Source of the DNA: [Streptosporangium] indianense
Lineage (GTDB): Bacteria > Actinomycetota > Actinomycetes > Streptomycetales > Streptomycetaceae
Length of the DNA stretch: 64,000 nucleotides
Assembly: GCF_021474405.1 (NCBI RefSeq)
Contig: NZ_JAKEIO010000004.1
Coordinates: 55,953-119,952, forward strand
Direction of reading: 5' to 3'
Shown: piece after piece, positions 8,083 to 17,801 of the stretch
How the letters are laid out: the number at the start of each line of letters is the position of its first letter
Numbering within the stretch: the first letter of the stretch is position 1
Made by a program: the position numbers and the translations under genes
The notes under the pieces: model-generated
The model's database searches: none
Told to the model about the DNA's origin: nothing
Seen by the model: only the letters and a program-made list of their open reading frames with translations

Positions 8083-9138
8083 CTACCGTTCGATGTCGCA
8101 GGGGCCCGCCGCGGCGGACACACAGGTCTGGATGAGGACGCCCGGCTCGGCCTCGGTGATCTCGCCGGTGCGCAGGTCGCGGACGGCGCCCGCCTTGAGC
8201 GGTGTGACGCAGCCGAAGCAGATGCCCATGCGGCACCCGGAGGGCATCAGCACACCGGCCTCCTCGCCGACGTCCAGCAACGGCGTGGCGCCGTCCGCGG
8301 CGACACTCTTGCCGGTGGTGCTGAACGTGACCTCGCCGCCGTCACCGGCGACGACGATGCTGGGGCGGAAGCGTTCGGTGTGCAGGCGCTCTTGTACGCC
8401 GTGCTCGCTCCAGTGCTCTTCGGCGGCGTCGAGCAGGCCCGCGGGCCCGCACGTCCAGGTCTCTCGCTCGGCCCAGTCGGGCACGAGTTCGCCGAGGCGG
8501 GCGATGTCGAGCATGCCGTCTGTGTCGGTGTGCACCTCGATGAGCCGCAGCTTTTTGTCCGCGACCAGGTCGTGCAGTTCGTTGCGGAAGATCACGTCGT
8601 GCGGCTGTGGCGCGCAGTGGATCATGACCGCGTCGTCGAACTCGGTGTCGCGCAGCATGCCCATCACCGGTGTGATGCCGCTGCCGGCCGTCAGGTAGAG
8701 CACCTTGGCGGGCTTGGTCTGCGGCAGCACGAAGTCACCGGTCGCCTGGTCGAGCTGGATCAGCGTGCCCGGTTTCGTCCTGCGGACCAGGTGGTTGCTG
8801 ACCTTGCCGTCCGGGATCGCCTTCACGGTGATCGTGACGCGGCCGTCCTGGCGGTTCGGCGGTGAGGTGAGCGAGTAGGCACGCCACAGGCGCACCCCGT
8901 CGACGTCGACACCGATCCGCACGTACTGACCGGCCGTGTGGCCGCGCCAGCCCCGTCCCGGCCTGATCACGATGGTCGCGGCGTCGCTCGTCTCGGGGTG
9001 CACGGCCTCGATGCGGCCCCGGAGGTCAGCGCCCGCCCGCAGCGGGCTGACCAGGTCGAGGTAGTCCGACGGCAGCAACGGCGTCGTGACCATCTCCAGC
9101 AGTTTCCACGCCCTGCCGCGGAGGGCTGTACTCGTCAT
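8083..9138 (-). CDS. Ferredoxin-NAD(P) reductase with C-terminal 2Fe-2S domain
   Basis: A 351-residue electron-transfer protein. In order: FAD-binding domain with RAYSLTSPP (about 104-112), NAD(P)-binding domain (LTAGSGITPVMGML), and a C-terminal plant-type ferredoxin with the Cys ligands CRMGICFGC plus a distal Cys (IQTCVSA). It very likely reduces the desaturase encoded 7 bases downstream. ATG 9138 was chosen over the long upstream open frame because the family starts here and the divergent regulator occupies the sequence beyond. Confidence 0.93.
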   Translation of the reverse strand: MTSTALRGRAWKLLEMVTTPLLPSDYLDLVSPLRAGADLRGRIEAVHPETSDAATIVIRPGRGWRGHTAGQYVRIGVDVDGVRLWRAYSLTSPPNRQDGRVTITVKAIPDGKVSNHLVRRTKPGTLIQLDQATGDFVLPQTKPAKVLYLTAGSGITPVMGMLRDTEFDDAVMIHCAPQPHDVIFRNELHDLVADKKLRLIEVHTDTDGMLDIARLGELVPDWAERETWTCGPAGLLDAAEEHWSEHGVQERLHTERFRPSIVVAGDGGEVTFSTTGKSVAADGATPLLDVGEEAGVLMPSGCRMGICFGCVTPLKAGAVRDLRTGEITEAEPGVLIQTCVSAAAGPCDIER

Positions 9139-9225
9139 GGGTCCAGCTTGCTGCGTCTCAGGGCGTAAAGTCCTGACCGTAGGACGTGAATCTGGTCGGT
9201 GGAATTGTTCGCAGGGAATAAAATC
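9139..9225. promoter_or_regulatory. Divergent promoter region between desaturase operon and PucR-type regulator
   Basis: An 87-base gap separates the reductase start (minus) from the regulator start (plus), so both promoters and any operator must lie here. The segment is less GC-rich than its flanks (for example GGGAATAAAATC just before the regulator). The layout suggests the regulator controls the desaturase pair and itself. Confidence 0.5.
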
Positions 9226-10365
9226 GTGAGCCATGTAACCCGGAGGGCCAGCGAGCTGGCCTTGGATGAGACGACGGTCACAGCACTTCGGGCCGCACTG
9301 AAGACCACCGCCGATGAAGTCGTCCAGGCGATCATCGACGAGGTTCCTCCCTACGCCAACGCCCTCTCGGGCCACATGGGCGCCACCATCCGCCGAGCCG
9401 TCCGCACCGCCCTGGGGCACTACCTGGACCTCGCGAGCGGGAACGCCACAGGCGGCGACGGCGGTGACGCGGCCTACGAGCTGGGCCGCGGCGAGGTCCG
9501 GGACGGCCGTTCGATGGACGCCCTGCTCAGCGCCTACCGCGTCGGTGCTCGCGTGGCCTGGCGATGCCTGGCAGCGGGTGCCGTACCCGCGGGACTGCCC
9601 GCCGCCGAGGTCGCCAAGTTCGCCGAGCTGACCTTCGCCTACATCGACGAGCTCTCCGCCGCGAGCGCCGCTGGCCACGCCGACGAACTGGCCGCCCGGG
9701 GCAGGGAACACGAGCGCCACCTGGAGCACCTGGCCCGCGACCTCCTCGCCGGCGCGAGCCCGGACGTGCTGCTGGTCTCTGCTCAACGGGCCGCATGGCA
9801 GCCTCCGGTTTCGCTGACCGCGGTCCTGCTGCCCTCCGCCCAGGCCCGGCCTGCCTACCGCGCGCTCGACCCGAGCACCCTCGTCCTCGACGATCTGCCG
9901 GACGCCACCGGTGTGCTGCTCGTCCCCGACGCCGACCGATCACATCTCCTGCGGCAGCTGACCGACCGCACCGCCGTGGTCGGCCCGGCCCGGCCGTGGG
10001 CTCGTGCGTCCGCCTCGTACGCACGAGCCGCACGCGCGCGCTCCCTCTCCTCCGATATCCGTGACACCGAGGAGCACCTGCCCGAACTGGTGCTGAGCGC
10101 CGACGTGGACGCGTACGCGGACCTGCGCGCCCGAGCCCTCGCACCGTTGCAGACCTTGCCTGTCGCGACCGCACGGCGGCTGGAGGAGACGTTGCGGGAG
10201 TGGCTGCTGCACCAGGGCAGGCGGGACGAGGTGGCGGCGGCGTTGTTCGTCCATCCCCAGACCGTCCGGTACCGGATGTCGCAGCTGCGGGAGCTGTTCC
10301 CGGATCTCGCGTCGCCGCACCGGGTCCTTGAACTGACGCTGGCGGTCGGTCTTCCGGTCAGCTGA
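9226..10365 (+). CDS. PucR/CdaR-type transcriptional regulator
   Basis: A 379-residue protein. GTG 9226 has AGGGA eight bases upstream and is preferred to GTG 9199. The N-terminal 160 residues are helical and match the sensor-like region of such regulators (ending TFAYIDELSAASAAGHADEL). The C-terminus is the PucR helix-turn-helix: LEETLREWLLHQGRRDEVAAAL, then VHPQTVRYRMSQLRELF. The GGDEF-like middle section is weak. It is divergent from the desaturase/reductase pair, so the probable job is control of fatty-acid desaturation. The ligand is unknown. Confidence 0.88.
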   Translation: MSHVTRRASELALDETTVTALRAALKTTADEVVQAIIDEVPPYANALSGHMGATIRRAVRTALGHYLDLASGNATGGDGGDAAYELGRGEVRDGRSMDALLSAYRVGARVAWRCLAAGAVPAGLPAAEVAKFAELTFAYIDELSAASAAGHADELAARGREHERHLEHLARDLLAGASPDVLLVSAQRAAWQPPVSLTAVLLPSAQARPAYRALDPSTLVLDDLPDATGVLLVPDADRSHLLRQLTDRTAVVGPARPWARASASYARAARARSLSSDIRDTEEHLPELVLSADVDAYADLRARALAPLQTLPVATARRLEETLREWLLHQGRRDEVAAALFVHPQTVRYRMSQLRELFPDLASPHRVLELTLAVGLPVS

Positions 10366-10376
10366 CGCGTCGGCAT

Positions 10377-10562
10377 TTGCATCCGACCCCGCCCCGCGAC
10401 TGGGTCATCGAACGCGCCCTCGGCCGGCCCGTCATGCACCACCGCGGCCTGGCCCGCGACTACGCAACCCTGCCACAGGTCTTGTCGGATTTCTTGTCGG
10501 CGAGGACGCGGCGGCGGCCCCGCCGCGTCCTCGAGCGGGTCGATCTTGACGGACGGGGCTGA
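10377..10562 (+). pseudogene. IS5-family transposase C-terminal remnant
   Basis: The frame reads RDWVIERALGRPVMHHRGLARDYATLPQ, a slightly eroded form of the C-terminal DDE-transposase motif (WVVERTF, then HHRRLARDYETLP) containing the catalytic Glu. Everything upstream of it is absent and the downstream residues are unrelated Arg-rich sequence. No terminal inverted repeats were found, so this is a dead fragment. Confidence 0.7.
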
Positions 10563-10843
10563 GCAGATCGCGCGGGCGGCTTCGGGGCCGCGTTCCTGCC
10601 GTGGATGCTCTCAGCGACGGTGTCCGTGGGGTTGTTGAACTCTCGGGTTCTCGAAGGGGCCCTTGAAGGCCCTCGCGGCTTCCCCGGTCTTGACCGCGGG
10701 ATTCTCAGAAAGCAGCGGCCTGTTGAAGCCGGGCGGACAGATTCGGCCACTGAGGGGCCAGTAATGGGCATACAAGAGTGCGGTAGACGCCGGTGCGCTG
10801 TGATGGCCCATTCCTGTAGAAATGCCAGCCGGGTGGGGCCGCC
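10563..10843. other. Intergenic, no gene seen
   Basis: About 280 bases upstream of the PAS-PP2C gene. Open frames on both strands are short and unconvincing. It may hold the promoter of the downstream gene. An AAG/CTT-rich stretch near 10655-10690 contains small inverted repeats (GGGGCCCTTGAAGGCCC) that could form a weak hairpin. Confidence 0.35.
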
Positions 10844-12811
10844 ATGGACGACGATGACAGCACAGTGCCGGCGCGCGGGGCCGGAGTGACGACGCCGCCG
10901 TCCTGTCGCTGCAGTACCGCATCCGCGGGGCACGGGCTGGCGGCGGACGAGGAGCGGTTCCGGGGGCTGTTGGAGGCGGCGCCGGACGCGATGGTGATCG
11001 TGGACGATGCGGGCCTGATCCGGTTGGTCAACGCGCAGACGGAGTCGCTGTTCGGGTACGGGCGCGCAGAACTGCTGGGCCAGTCGGTGGAGTTGCTGAT
11101 CCCTGGGCGGTTCCGCCCTCAGCACTCCCGGCACCGGGAGGCGTACGCCGCGAGCCGGCAGGTGCGGCCGATGGGGGCCGGGCTGGAGCTGCACGGGCTG
11201 CGCAAGGACGGTACCGAGTTCCCCGTGGAGATCAGCCTCAGCCCGCTGGAGACCGCCGACGGCCTCCTTGTCTCCGCGGCCGTCCGCGACGTCAGCGACC
11301 GCAAAGCCGCCGAACAGCACATCAACCAGCTCGCCGCGCTCGTCGAGTCCTCTCAGGACGCGATCCTCGCCAAGACCCTCGACGGGCACATCACCTACTG
11401 GAACGCCGCCGCCCAACGCCTGTACGGCTACAGCGCCGAGGAGGCGATCGGCCGCCACGTGGCGCTGCTCGCCCTGCCCGACCGCACCCACGAGATCACC
11501 GCGCTGCTGGAACGACTGGCCCGCGGCGAGAAGATCGAGCACTTCGAGACGCTCCGCGTCACCCGCGGCGGGCAACTGCTCGACGTCGACGTCACCCTGT
11601 GGCCCACGCGCGCCGCCGACGGCACGGTCCGGGGCGCGTGCGCCATCGTGCGCGACATCAGCGACCGCAAGCGGGCCGAGGCCGAACTCCACGCCCTGTA
11701 CGAGCAGCAGCGGCACATCGCCCTCACCCTGCAGCGCAGTCTCATGGGCACCCCGCCGGCCATCCCCGGCCTCGCCGCCGCCCACCGCTACCTGCCCGCC
11801 ACCCAGGGCGCCGGGGTGGGCGGCGACTGGTTCGACCTCATCCCCCTGGGCGCGGGCCGGGTCGGCATCCTCATAGGCGACGTGATGGGGCGCGGCCTGG
11901 ACGCGGCCGCGGTCATGGGCCAGCTGCGGGCCGCCGCCCATGCCCTGGCCAAAACCGGCATGGAACCCCGCCAGCTGATGCAGGCCCTCGACGCCGTCGT
12001 CGCCGACCTCGACCTGCCCGACCAACTAGTGACCTGCTGCTACCTGATCCTCGCCCCCGACACCGGCGAGATCACCGTCTGCTCGGCCGGCCACTTGCCC
12101 GCCCTCCTCGCCGACTCGGGGGAAGTGCGGGTACTCGAAGCACCCATCAGCGCGCCGCTCGGCGTCGGCGGCATCCTCCACCAGCAGACCCGCACCGCCG
12201 TGCCCCCCGGGGCCACGCTCGTCCTCTACACCGACGGCCTGATCGAAACCCCCGGCAGCGACATCGAACACCGCCTCGCCGACCTCACCCGTGCCCTCGC
12301 GACCGCCTTCACCGCCACCGACGCCCTGGAGGCCGTCGCCGACCGCGTCCTGGCCGCCCTGCTGCCCGGTACCGACAACCACGACGACGACGTCACCCTG
12401 CTCCTTGCCCAGCTTCCCGCCGCCCCGCTGGCCACCGCCACCACCGACCTGCCCGCCCACGCCTCCTCCGTCGGCGACGGACGCAGCTTCCTCACCAAGA
12501 CCCTCATCGCCTGGAACTGCGCCCACCTCGCCGACGACGCCCGCCTCATGGTCTCCGAAGTCCTCACCAACGCCGTGCAGCACGCCCAGGGCCCCCTCGG
12601 GCTCCACCTGCGCCGCACGGCCACCGAGCTCACCGTCGAGATCAGCGACCACAGCCCCCATCTGCCCCAGCCCCGCCTGGCCGCTCCCGACGACGAATCC
12701 GGCCGCGGCCTCCTCCTCGTCGACGCCCTCGCCCACAGCTGGGGCGTACGCCCCACCGACCACGGCAAGACCACCTGGTTCACCCTCCCGGCACGCAGCA
12801 CAGGACGGTGA
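10844..12811 (+). CDS. PAS-PAS-PP2C (SpoIIE)-HATPase signalling phosphatase
   Basis: A 655-residue multidomain protein. PAS1 (about 37-155) and PAS2 (about 165-280) are typical sensor domains ([34 protein letters not shown]). The PP2C/SpoIIE domain (about 300-520) retains its metal ligands: [27 protein letters not shown] and DDDVTLLL. The C-terminus is an RsbW-like ATPase ([11 protein letters not shown], then [10 protein letters not shown]). Fusion of phosphatase and anti-sigma-type kinase on one chain is common in Streptomyces. It would dephosphorylate a STAS protein and/or bind a sigma factor in response to a PAS ligand. ATG 10844 follows GGTGGGG. No partner is adjacent. Confidence 0.92.
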   Translation: MDDDDSTVPARGAGVTTPPSCRCSTASAGHGLAADEERFRGLLEAAPDAMVIVDDAGLIRLVNAQTESLFGYGRAELLGQSVELLIPGRFRPQHSRHREAYAASRQVRPMGAGLELHGLRKDGTEFPVEISLSPLETADGLLVSAAVRDVSDRKAAEQHINQLAALVESSQDAILAKTLDGHITYWNAAAQRLYGYSAEEAIGRHVALLALPDRTHEITALLERLARGEKIEHFETLRVTRGGQLLDVDVTLWPTRAADGTVRGACAIVRDISDRKRAEAELHALYEQQRHIALTLQRSLMGTPPAIPGLAAAHRYLPATQGAGVGGDWFDLIPLGAGRVGILIGDVMGRGLDAAAVMGQLRAAAHALAKTGMEPRQLMQALDAVVADLDLPDQLVTCCYLILAPDTGEITVCSAGHLPALLADSGEVRVLEAPISAPLGVGGILHQQTRTAVPPGATLVLYTDGLIETPGSDIEHRLADLTRALATAFTATDALEAVADRVLAALLPGTDNHDDDVTLLLAQLPAAPLATATTDLPAHASSVGDGRSFLTKTLIAWNCAHLADDARLMVSEVLTNAVQHAQGPLGLHLRRTATELTVEISDHSPHLPQPRLAAPDDESGRGLLLVDALAHSWGVRPTDHGKTTWFTLPARSTGR

Positions 12812-13012
12812 CCTCCGAGCACGCGACCCAACTCTCTCCGGTCATCCGTATGGGGCACTTCGGGCAGGGGCGCCGCGCAGCGCTGATCCGTCCGCGTGAG
12901 GCACGTGCCCGTGCCTTGCGGGGCACCTCGTCGACAGAGACGACCGGCGCAGCCCGGACCACAACCGACCACGCCGATGCCGTCGACTGCCGACGGGACC
13001 TGAGCGCCTGGC

Positions 13013-13594
13013 ATGGCCGGTGACGGGCTGGATACCCCACAGGCCATGAGTGTGCTGGCTCTGATGCGTGAGACCGACCGGCGGCTGACCAAGTGGCTGG
13101 CTGCCAACGCCTCACCCTGCGTCCACCGGGTGCTGTCGGCTGCGGAGGAGACGGCGGAGGGCACCAAGCTGTGGTGCGGGGCGGCCGCGGTGATGGCCTC
13201 CCTGGGCGGCTGGCGGGGCCGCAAGGCCGCCGCCGCGGGCCTGGCCGCTGTTGCCCTGGCGCAGTTGGCGTCCAACGGGGTGTGCAAGCAGTTGGCCGAC
13301 CGTCCCCGGCCGCCCAAGGAGTGGTTCCCGCACGACGAGACCGAGGACCGTCCCGACTCCTCATCCTTCCCCTCGGGGCACACCGCGGCGGCGGTCGCCT
13401 TCACAGCCGCCGTCGCCCCGGCCTGGCCGCTGGCGGGTGCCGTGTGTGCGGTACCGGCCGCGATGGTGGCAGTCGAACGCGTGCAGAGCGGCGCCCACTA
13501 CCCGAGTGACGTGGCCGTCGGCGCCGCCATCGGCCTGACCGGCGCATGGCTCATCCGCCGCGCACCAAGCCTGGTTCTGCGCCACTGGCTCTAA
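13013..13594 (+). CDS. PAP2-superfamily phosphatase, membrane protein
   Basis: A 193-residue integral membrane phosphatase. The three signature motifs are complete: KQLADRPRP, SFPSGHTAA (catalytic His) and RVQSGAHYPSDVAVG. Hydrophobic stretches surround them. The family dephosphorylates lipid phosphates such as phosphatidic acid or undecaprenyl pyrophosphate at the outer face of the membrane. A second in-frame ATG at 13046 could be the true start; neither has a strong ribosome site. Substrate not predictable. Confidence 0.88.
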   Translation: MAGDGLDTPQAMSVLALMRETDRRLTKWLAANASPCVHRVLSAAEETAEGTKLWCGAAAVMASLGGWRGRKAAAAGLAAVALAQLASNGVCKQLADRPRPPKEWFPHDETEDRPDSSSFPSGHTAAAVAFTAAVAPAWPLAGAVCAVPAAMVAVERVQSGAHYPSDVAVGAAIGLTGAWLIRRAPSLVLRHWL

Positions 13595-14002
13595 CGCCGA
13601 GCGGAACACCATCCGCGCCATGCACGCAGCCAGTCCTTCCCGCGGCCGAGAGGTCCTTGTCTCATGGGCGATACCGGTGAAGATGGAGGCACGGCCGGCA
13701 ACATGGATCTCGCCCAGTTCCTGCGCCGTTGCCAGGACCGCGTCGACCAGTGCAGGCATTGCCGGTCCTCGTCTCGGCCGGGCAGCAGACCGCGTGGCGA
13801 CGCGACGGGGCCGGTGACCGCGCCGACGATCGCCTCGTGCGGCTACCGGTGAAGGTTCAACATCTCAAGTCTGCGCAATCCGTTCCCTCAACAGGACATA
13901 CGTCTTGATCCTCGCTTGCAGGGCGGTGAGGGGCGCGGCCGTTGCGGCGGGGACCTTCTGGGCACTGCTGAACGCCGGAGCAGCCGACGAGAAGAGGCCG
14001 TC
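13595..14002. other. Intergenic, no gene seen
   Basis: About 400 bases. A minus-strand frame (13759 inward, PALVDAVLATAQELGEIHVAG) has protein-like composition but runs into the PAP2 gene antisense and matches nothing I know. No clear promoter, hairpin or repeat. Confidence 0.35.
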
Positions 14003-14998
14003 ATGGGCGAGTCGTCGCAAAGCGTCACGGTCGTGGCTCTCCTGGCGGACGCGCCGACAGAAGTCGCGCTGCGCATAGCCAGGGACCTCCCGCTCGGCTC
14101 GCGGACGAGTTCGGTCGGGAGCGGCGGTTCGACGTCGAGATGGTGAGTGAGCCCTTCACCGCCGGGATCGAGGACCTGTCCACGTTGACACGCCGGATCT
14201 CGGACCGCGGGCGTTCGGAGGATTGGGACATCGTCGTAGCGCTCACCGACCTTCCGTTGCACTCAGGGGGCGCAAGCTCGTCGTGGATCTGGGTCATGAA
14301 CACGGCATGGCGCTCCTGTCCCTCCCCTCGCTGGGTGCTCTGCACTTTCGTAGACGGGCCCGGCGGACGGTCGAAGAGGCCGTGCTCAGCCTGGCGGGAG
14401 CGCAGGCCGCTGAGGCCGAGGGAGACCACCGTCGGTCGCTGGAAGGCTTCGCCAGTCGTCTTGCGCCTGTGCACCGGGCCCCGGTCGGCGACGACGAGGC
14501 CGCGGATCTCCGGTATGTCATCAGCAGTCCGCGCGGTTACCTGAGGGTGCTCGGCGGTATGGTCCGGGCCAACCGGCTCGCCATGGTCGGTTCCGTCACA
14601 CTCATGATCGGCTGGCTGATTGTGGACGCGCACCTGTGGCATCGATCGGCGGATACCTCGCCGGAGGCGAGGAAGCGGGCAGCTCTCTACAACACGTCGA
14701 CGGTCGTCACCGTGGGCATCGGGGTGCTCGTCTGCATGTGGGGTTGCTGGTCATCAACTTGGTGTGGGCGCTCTTCATCCTCAACGGCCAGGTGTTCGCC
14801 TCCACGACACGCACCCCGCTGAACGCCGCGGAGTACTGGACGCTGGCCTGGTTCATCGCTTCGGTCGCCACCGTGGGCGGTGCGCCGGGATCAGGCCTGG
14901 AGAGCGACGAGTCGGTCCGGGCGGCCGCCCGTGAACAGGAACGCCGCCGCATGCTGGACAACGACCAGGACGAGCCGGTTCGCCGAGCCGCCAGCTGA
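14003..14998 (+). pseudogene. Membrane protein of unknown function, broken by three frameshifts
   Basis: One protein can be read through three frames. It starts MGESSQSVTVVALLADAPTE at ATG 14003 (good purine ribosome site). It moves to the frame of VSEPFTAGIEDLSTLTRRI near 14100-14140 and to the frame of KLVVDLGHEHGMALLSLPS near 14270. That frame runs through a membrane helix (VGSVTLMIGWLIVDAHL) to about 14740. It then enters the frame of HVGLLVINLVWALFILNGQ, which ends normally at 14998. Codon usage is good in each piece. The original would be about 330 residues, with a soluble N-terminus and a C-terminal membrane domain. Decay or sequencing error cannot be distinguished here. Confidence 0.65.
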
Positions 14999-15261
14999 TG
15001 CGAGGAATCCGTTGATCATTCGGTATATGGCGGTTTCGTGCCGGACACCGACGGGGACCCGCGCAGCACGCCGCCGGAGCGCCGAAGCTCCGCCGGGTGC
15101 GCCGACGGCGGCTCCACCGTCCACCTGATTCGGGTGAACGGCCCGCAGAGGCGTACCGAAGGCACAGACCCCGTCATCCGCAACTTCCGGGGTTCCGGCC
15201 TCGGGTGCCGTCTCTCTCACCGCCGTGCCGCGGTCGTGCCGCGGCACCGAGAGAAGTCATC

Positions 15262-16437
15262 ATGAAAGCAGCGGTATACGAAGGCCCGCGAACGGTCACG
15301 GTGAAGGACGTACCGGACGCGAAGATCGAGCACCCCTGCGACATCATCGTCAAGATCACCACCACCAACATCTGCGGTTCGGACCTGCACATGTACGAGG
15401 GCCGCACCTCGTTCGAGTCCGGCCGCACGCTGGGACACGAGAACATGGGCCAGGTCGTGGAGGTCGGCTCGGCCGTACGCAAGGTCCAGGTCGGCCAGTA
15501 TGTCGTTCTGCCCTTCAACATCGCCTGCGGCTTCTGCAAGCAGTGCGAGCGGGGGCTGACCAACTACTGCCTGACCATGCAGCCGGAACCGGCCCTCGCC
15601 GGAGCCGCCTACGGATTCGCAGACATGGGCCCCTACCAGGGCGGCCAGGCGGAACTGCTGCGCGTGCCCTACGGCGACTTCAACGCGCTGCGCCTGGGCG
15701 AGGACGCCGCCGAGCGGCAGACGGACTACGTGATGCTCGCCGACATCTTCCCCACCGGCTATCACGCCACGGAGATGGCCAACGTCAAGCCAGGCGACCA
15801 GACGATCATCTTCGGGGCCGGTCCCGTCGGGCTGATGGCGGCCTACTCCGCCGTGCTCAAGGGCGCCGGCCGCGTCTGGGTGGCCGACCACCAGCCCGAC
15901 CGGCTGCGCAAGGCGGAGGAGATCGGGGCCATTCCGATCAACACCGCCGAGCAGGACCCGGCGGAGGTCGTCAAGGAAGCCACCCTCGGTCTGGGCGCCG
16001 ACAACGGGTGTGAGTGCGTCGGCTACCAGGCCCACGACCACGAGGGAGACGAGGACGCCAGCCTCACCCTCAACGGCCTGATCGACTCGGTCAGGTTCAC
16101 GGGCGACATCGGCGTGGTGGGCGTCTTCCTGCCCCAGGACCCCGGAGGCGAAGAGGCCCAGGGCGAGCTGGAGGCACAGGGCAAGGTGCCGATCGACTTC
16201 GGCATGATGTGGTTCAAGGGCCAGCGCATGGGGACCGGACAGGCGCCGGTGAAGAAGTACAACCGCGCTCTGCGGGACCTGATCGCCGGCGGGAAGGCAA
16301 AGCCGAGCTTCATCGTCTCCCACGAGCTCGGCCTGGACGAGGCCCCCACCGCCTACGAGCACTTCGACGCCCGTGACGAGGGCTGGACCAAGGTGGTCCT
16401 GCATCCCAACGGACACGGCAACGGCCACAAGCAGTAA
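15262..16437 (+). CDS. Zinc-dependent dehydrogenase, glutathione-independent formaldehyde dehydrogenase type
   Basis: A 391-residue medium-chain dehydrogenase starting at ATG 15262 (GAGAAG upstream). Catalytic zinc site: NICGSDLH and GHENMG. Structural zinc cysteines: CGFCKQCERGLTNYC. NAD-binding motif: GAGPVGLMA. The long insert after GCECVGYQAHDHEGDEDAS and the ending GTGQAPVKKYNRAL match Pseudomonas-type FdhA, which oxidises formaldehyde or other aldehydes without glutathione, probably as a dismutase with bound NAD. A terminator-like hairpin follows at 16490-16520. A second dehydrogenase of the same superfamily lies 1.4 kb downstream. Confidence 0.9.
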   Translation: MKAAVYEGPRTVTVKDVPDAKIEHPCDIIVKITTTNICGSDLHMYEGRTSFESGRTLGHENMGQVVEVGSAVRKVQVGQYVVLPFNIACGFCKQCERGLTNYCLTMQPEPALAGAAYGFADMGPYQGGQAELLRVPYGDFNALRLGEDAAERQTDYVMLADIFPTGYHATEMANVKPGDQTIIFGAGPVGLMAAYSAVLKGAGRVWVADHQPDRLRKAEEIGAIPINTAEQDPAEVVKEATLGLGADNGCECVGYQAHDHEGDEDASLTLNGLIDSVRFTGDIGVVGVFLPQDPGGEEAQGELEAQGKVPIDFGMMWFKGQRMGTGQAPVKKYNRALRDLIAGGKAKPSFIVSHELGLDEAPTAYEHFDARDEGWTKVVLHPNGHGNGHKQ

Positions 16438-16489
16438 GGAGACCAGGGTCGTCAGCCGCTCCGGCACCGGGCGGGCGAGGACGACCGGC

Positions 16490-16520
16490 GGCCGGCCCCG
16501 GTTACGGCAGGGGCCGGACG
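16490..16520 (+). terminator. GC-rich hairpin after the formaldehyde-dehydrogenase-like gene
   Basis: CCGGCCCC (16492-16499) pairs perfectly with GGGGCCGG (16510-16517) across a 10-base loop, about 55 bases past the stop codon. No U tract follows, as is usual in Streptomyces. Confidence 0.55.
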
Positions 16521-16549
16521 GGCCTTCCTCGCCTGAACCTCCCACAACG

Positions 16550-16805
16550 CCGGGCAACGGCGGTCGGCCGTGTCCGGCATTGCGTTACGGGCGGTGGGAT
16601 TCCGCGGCCCGGCCCCGGGCGTGAGCATTGGAGAGGCCGAGCCCTTCCGGCCCTGTAAGACGGGCGGTGGGATCGGCCGTTGACGCTTGCCCGCGAGGCG
16701 CGCCCACACAGTCCCGGCAACCGAACGGCCGCGCCGGGACTGCGAAGAGCAGATGTGGATTGGCCGCGGAGCATGCGGATACTCCGGCGTCGTCCGCCGT
16801 GGGCG
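16550..16805 (+). repeat. Dispersed repeat, copy A (inverted relative to copy B at 51535-51785)
   Basis: This noncoding segment aligns by eye over about 250 bases with the reverse complement of 51535-51785. Shared blocks include CCGGCATTGCG, GGCCGAGCCCTTCCGGCCC, GCGCCCACAC, CAACCGAACGGCCGCGC and GCGGATAC. I estimate three-quarters to four-fifths of positions match. Each copy lies upstream of a plus-sense gene relative to its own orientation (SRPBCC here, the APC permease at the other copy). It may be a mobile noncoding element, a conserved leader, or the scar of a duplication. Confidence 0.7.
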
Positions 16806-16862
16806 CTTCGCACCTGAAGCGGCTCGCCTTCCCTTCACCTCACCGCACGTGAGGAGCCACTG

Positions 16863-17801
16863 ATGACAACAGACACCCGCTCCCCCTCCCGCCTGCGGCA
16901 AGATCCACTCGTACGTGGTCTCGGCTGGGCCAGTGCATTCCTGGGAGTGCCCCAGGTCGTCGCCCCGGCTGGCTTCGCGCGGGCCCTGGGCGTGGGCGAC
17001 GCCCCCCGGCACCGATCGGCCACGACCGCCGTCGGTGTGCGCGAACTGGCGGCGGCCACCGGGCTGCTGGGACGGCCGCATCCCGTCTGGCTCTGGGGCC
17101 GCGTCGGTGGCGACCTCATGGACCTGACGATGCTCGCCCGGGCGTTGAGGAACCACGACGGTCGCGGCCTCGGACGCACCGTCGCTGCGACGGCCGCGGT
17201 CACCGCCATCACCGCCACGGACGTCTACGCGGCCGTGACCCGCACTCGTAGGAGCACCCCCATGGAACTGACCGCGGCCACCACCGTCACCCGGTCGCCG
17301 GACGAGACGTACATCCTCTGGAAGGACTTGGAACGACTGCCGGAGTTCATGGTGCACCTGGACGAGGTGCACGTGACCGGCCCGCGCACCAGTCACTGGC
17401 AAGCCAGCGCACCGTTCGGCAAGACAGTCGAATGGGACGCCGAGATCACCCAGGAAGTCCCCGGCCAGCTGATCGCGTGGCGGTCGGTGGAGGGTGCCGA
17501 CGTCGACAACTCCGGCGAAGCCCGTTTCGTGCCGGCCCCCGGCGGCCAGGGCACGGAGATACGGGTGTCCCTGCGCTACGAGCTGCCCGGGGGAGCGCTG
17601 GGCAAGGCGGCGGCCCGTTACTTCGGCGAGGAGCCGCACCAGCAGCTGGACGACGACCTTCGCCGCTTCAAGCAGATCGCGGAAACCGGTGAGGTCGTCC
17701 GCTCCGAGGGCGCGCCCGGCGGCAAGCGGTCCCGGGGCGAGTTCCCGCAGCACCCGGCCCGGCCGCTGACCGAGGACGAACTGAAGGAGGCCCTGGCATG
17801 A
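16863..17801 (+). CDS. Membrane-anchored SRPBCC (cyclase/dehydrase-like) protein
   Basis: A 312-residue two-part protein. Residues 1-125 contain several small hydrophobic helices (GWASAFLGVPQVVAPAGFARALG; VGVRELAAATGLLG; RVGGDLMDLTMLARAL). Residues about 137-280 form the START-like fold of polyketide cyclase/dehydrase proteins (TRSPDETYILWKDLERLPEFM; VEWDAEITQEVPGQLIAWRS). Such proteins bind hydrophobic ligands; the Streptomyces members beside dehydrogenases are uncharacterised. The stop overlaps the start of the next dehydrogenase by four bases, so they are coupled and probably act together. ATG 16863 follows a GAGGAG site. Confidence 0.85.
   Translation: MTTDTRSPSRLRQDPLVRGLGWASAFLGVPQVVAPAGFARALGVGDAPRHRSATTAVGVRELAAATGLLGRPHPVWLWGRVGGDLMDLTMLARALRNHDGRGLGRTVAATAAVTAITATDVYAAVTRTRRSTPMELTAATTVTRSPDETYILWKDLERLPEFMVHLDEVHVTGPRTSHWQASAPFGKTVEWDAEITQEVPGQLIAWRSVEGADVDNSGEARFVPAPGGQGTEIRVSLRYELPGGALGKAAARYFGEEPHQQLDDDLRRFKQIAETGEVVRSEGAPGGKRSRGEFPQHPARPLTEDELKEALA

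Noticed and set aside
10460..12025. Long minus-strand open frame antisense to the PAS-PAS-PP2C gene (521 codons)
   Set aside because: It is a shadow of the plus-strand gene in GC-rich DNA; the translation is Gly/Val/Gln-rich without domains, while the plus strand carries complete PAS, PP2C and ATPase motifs.
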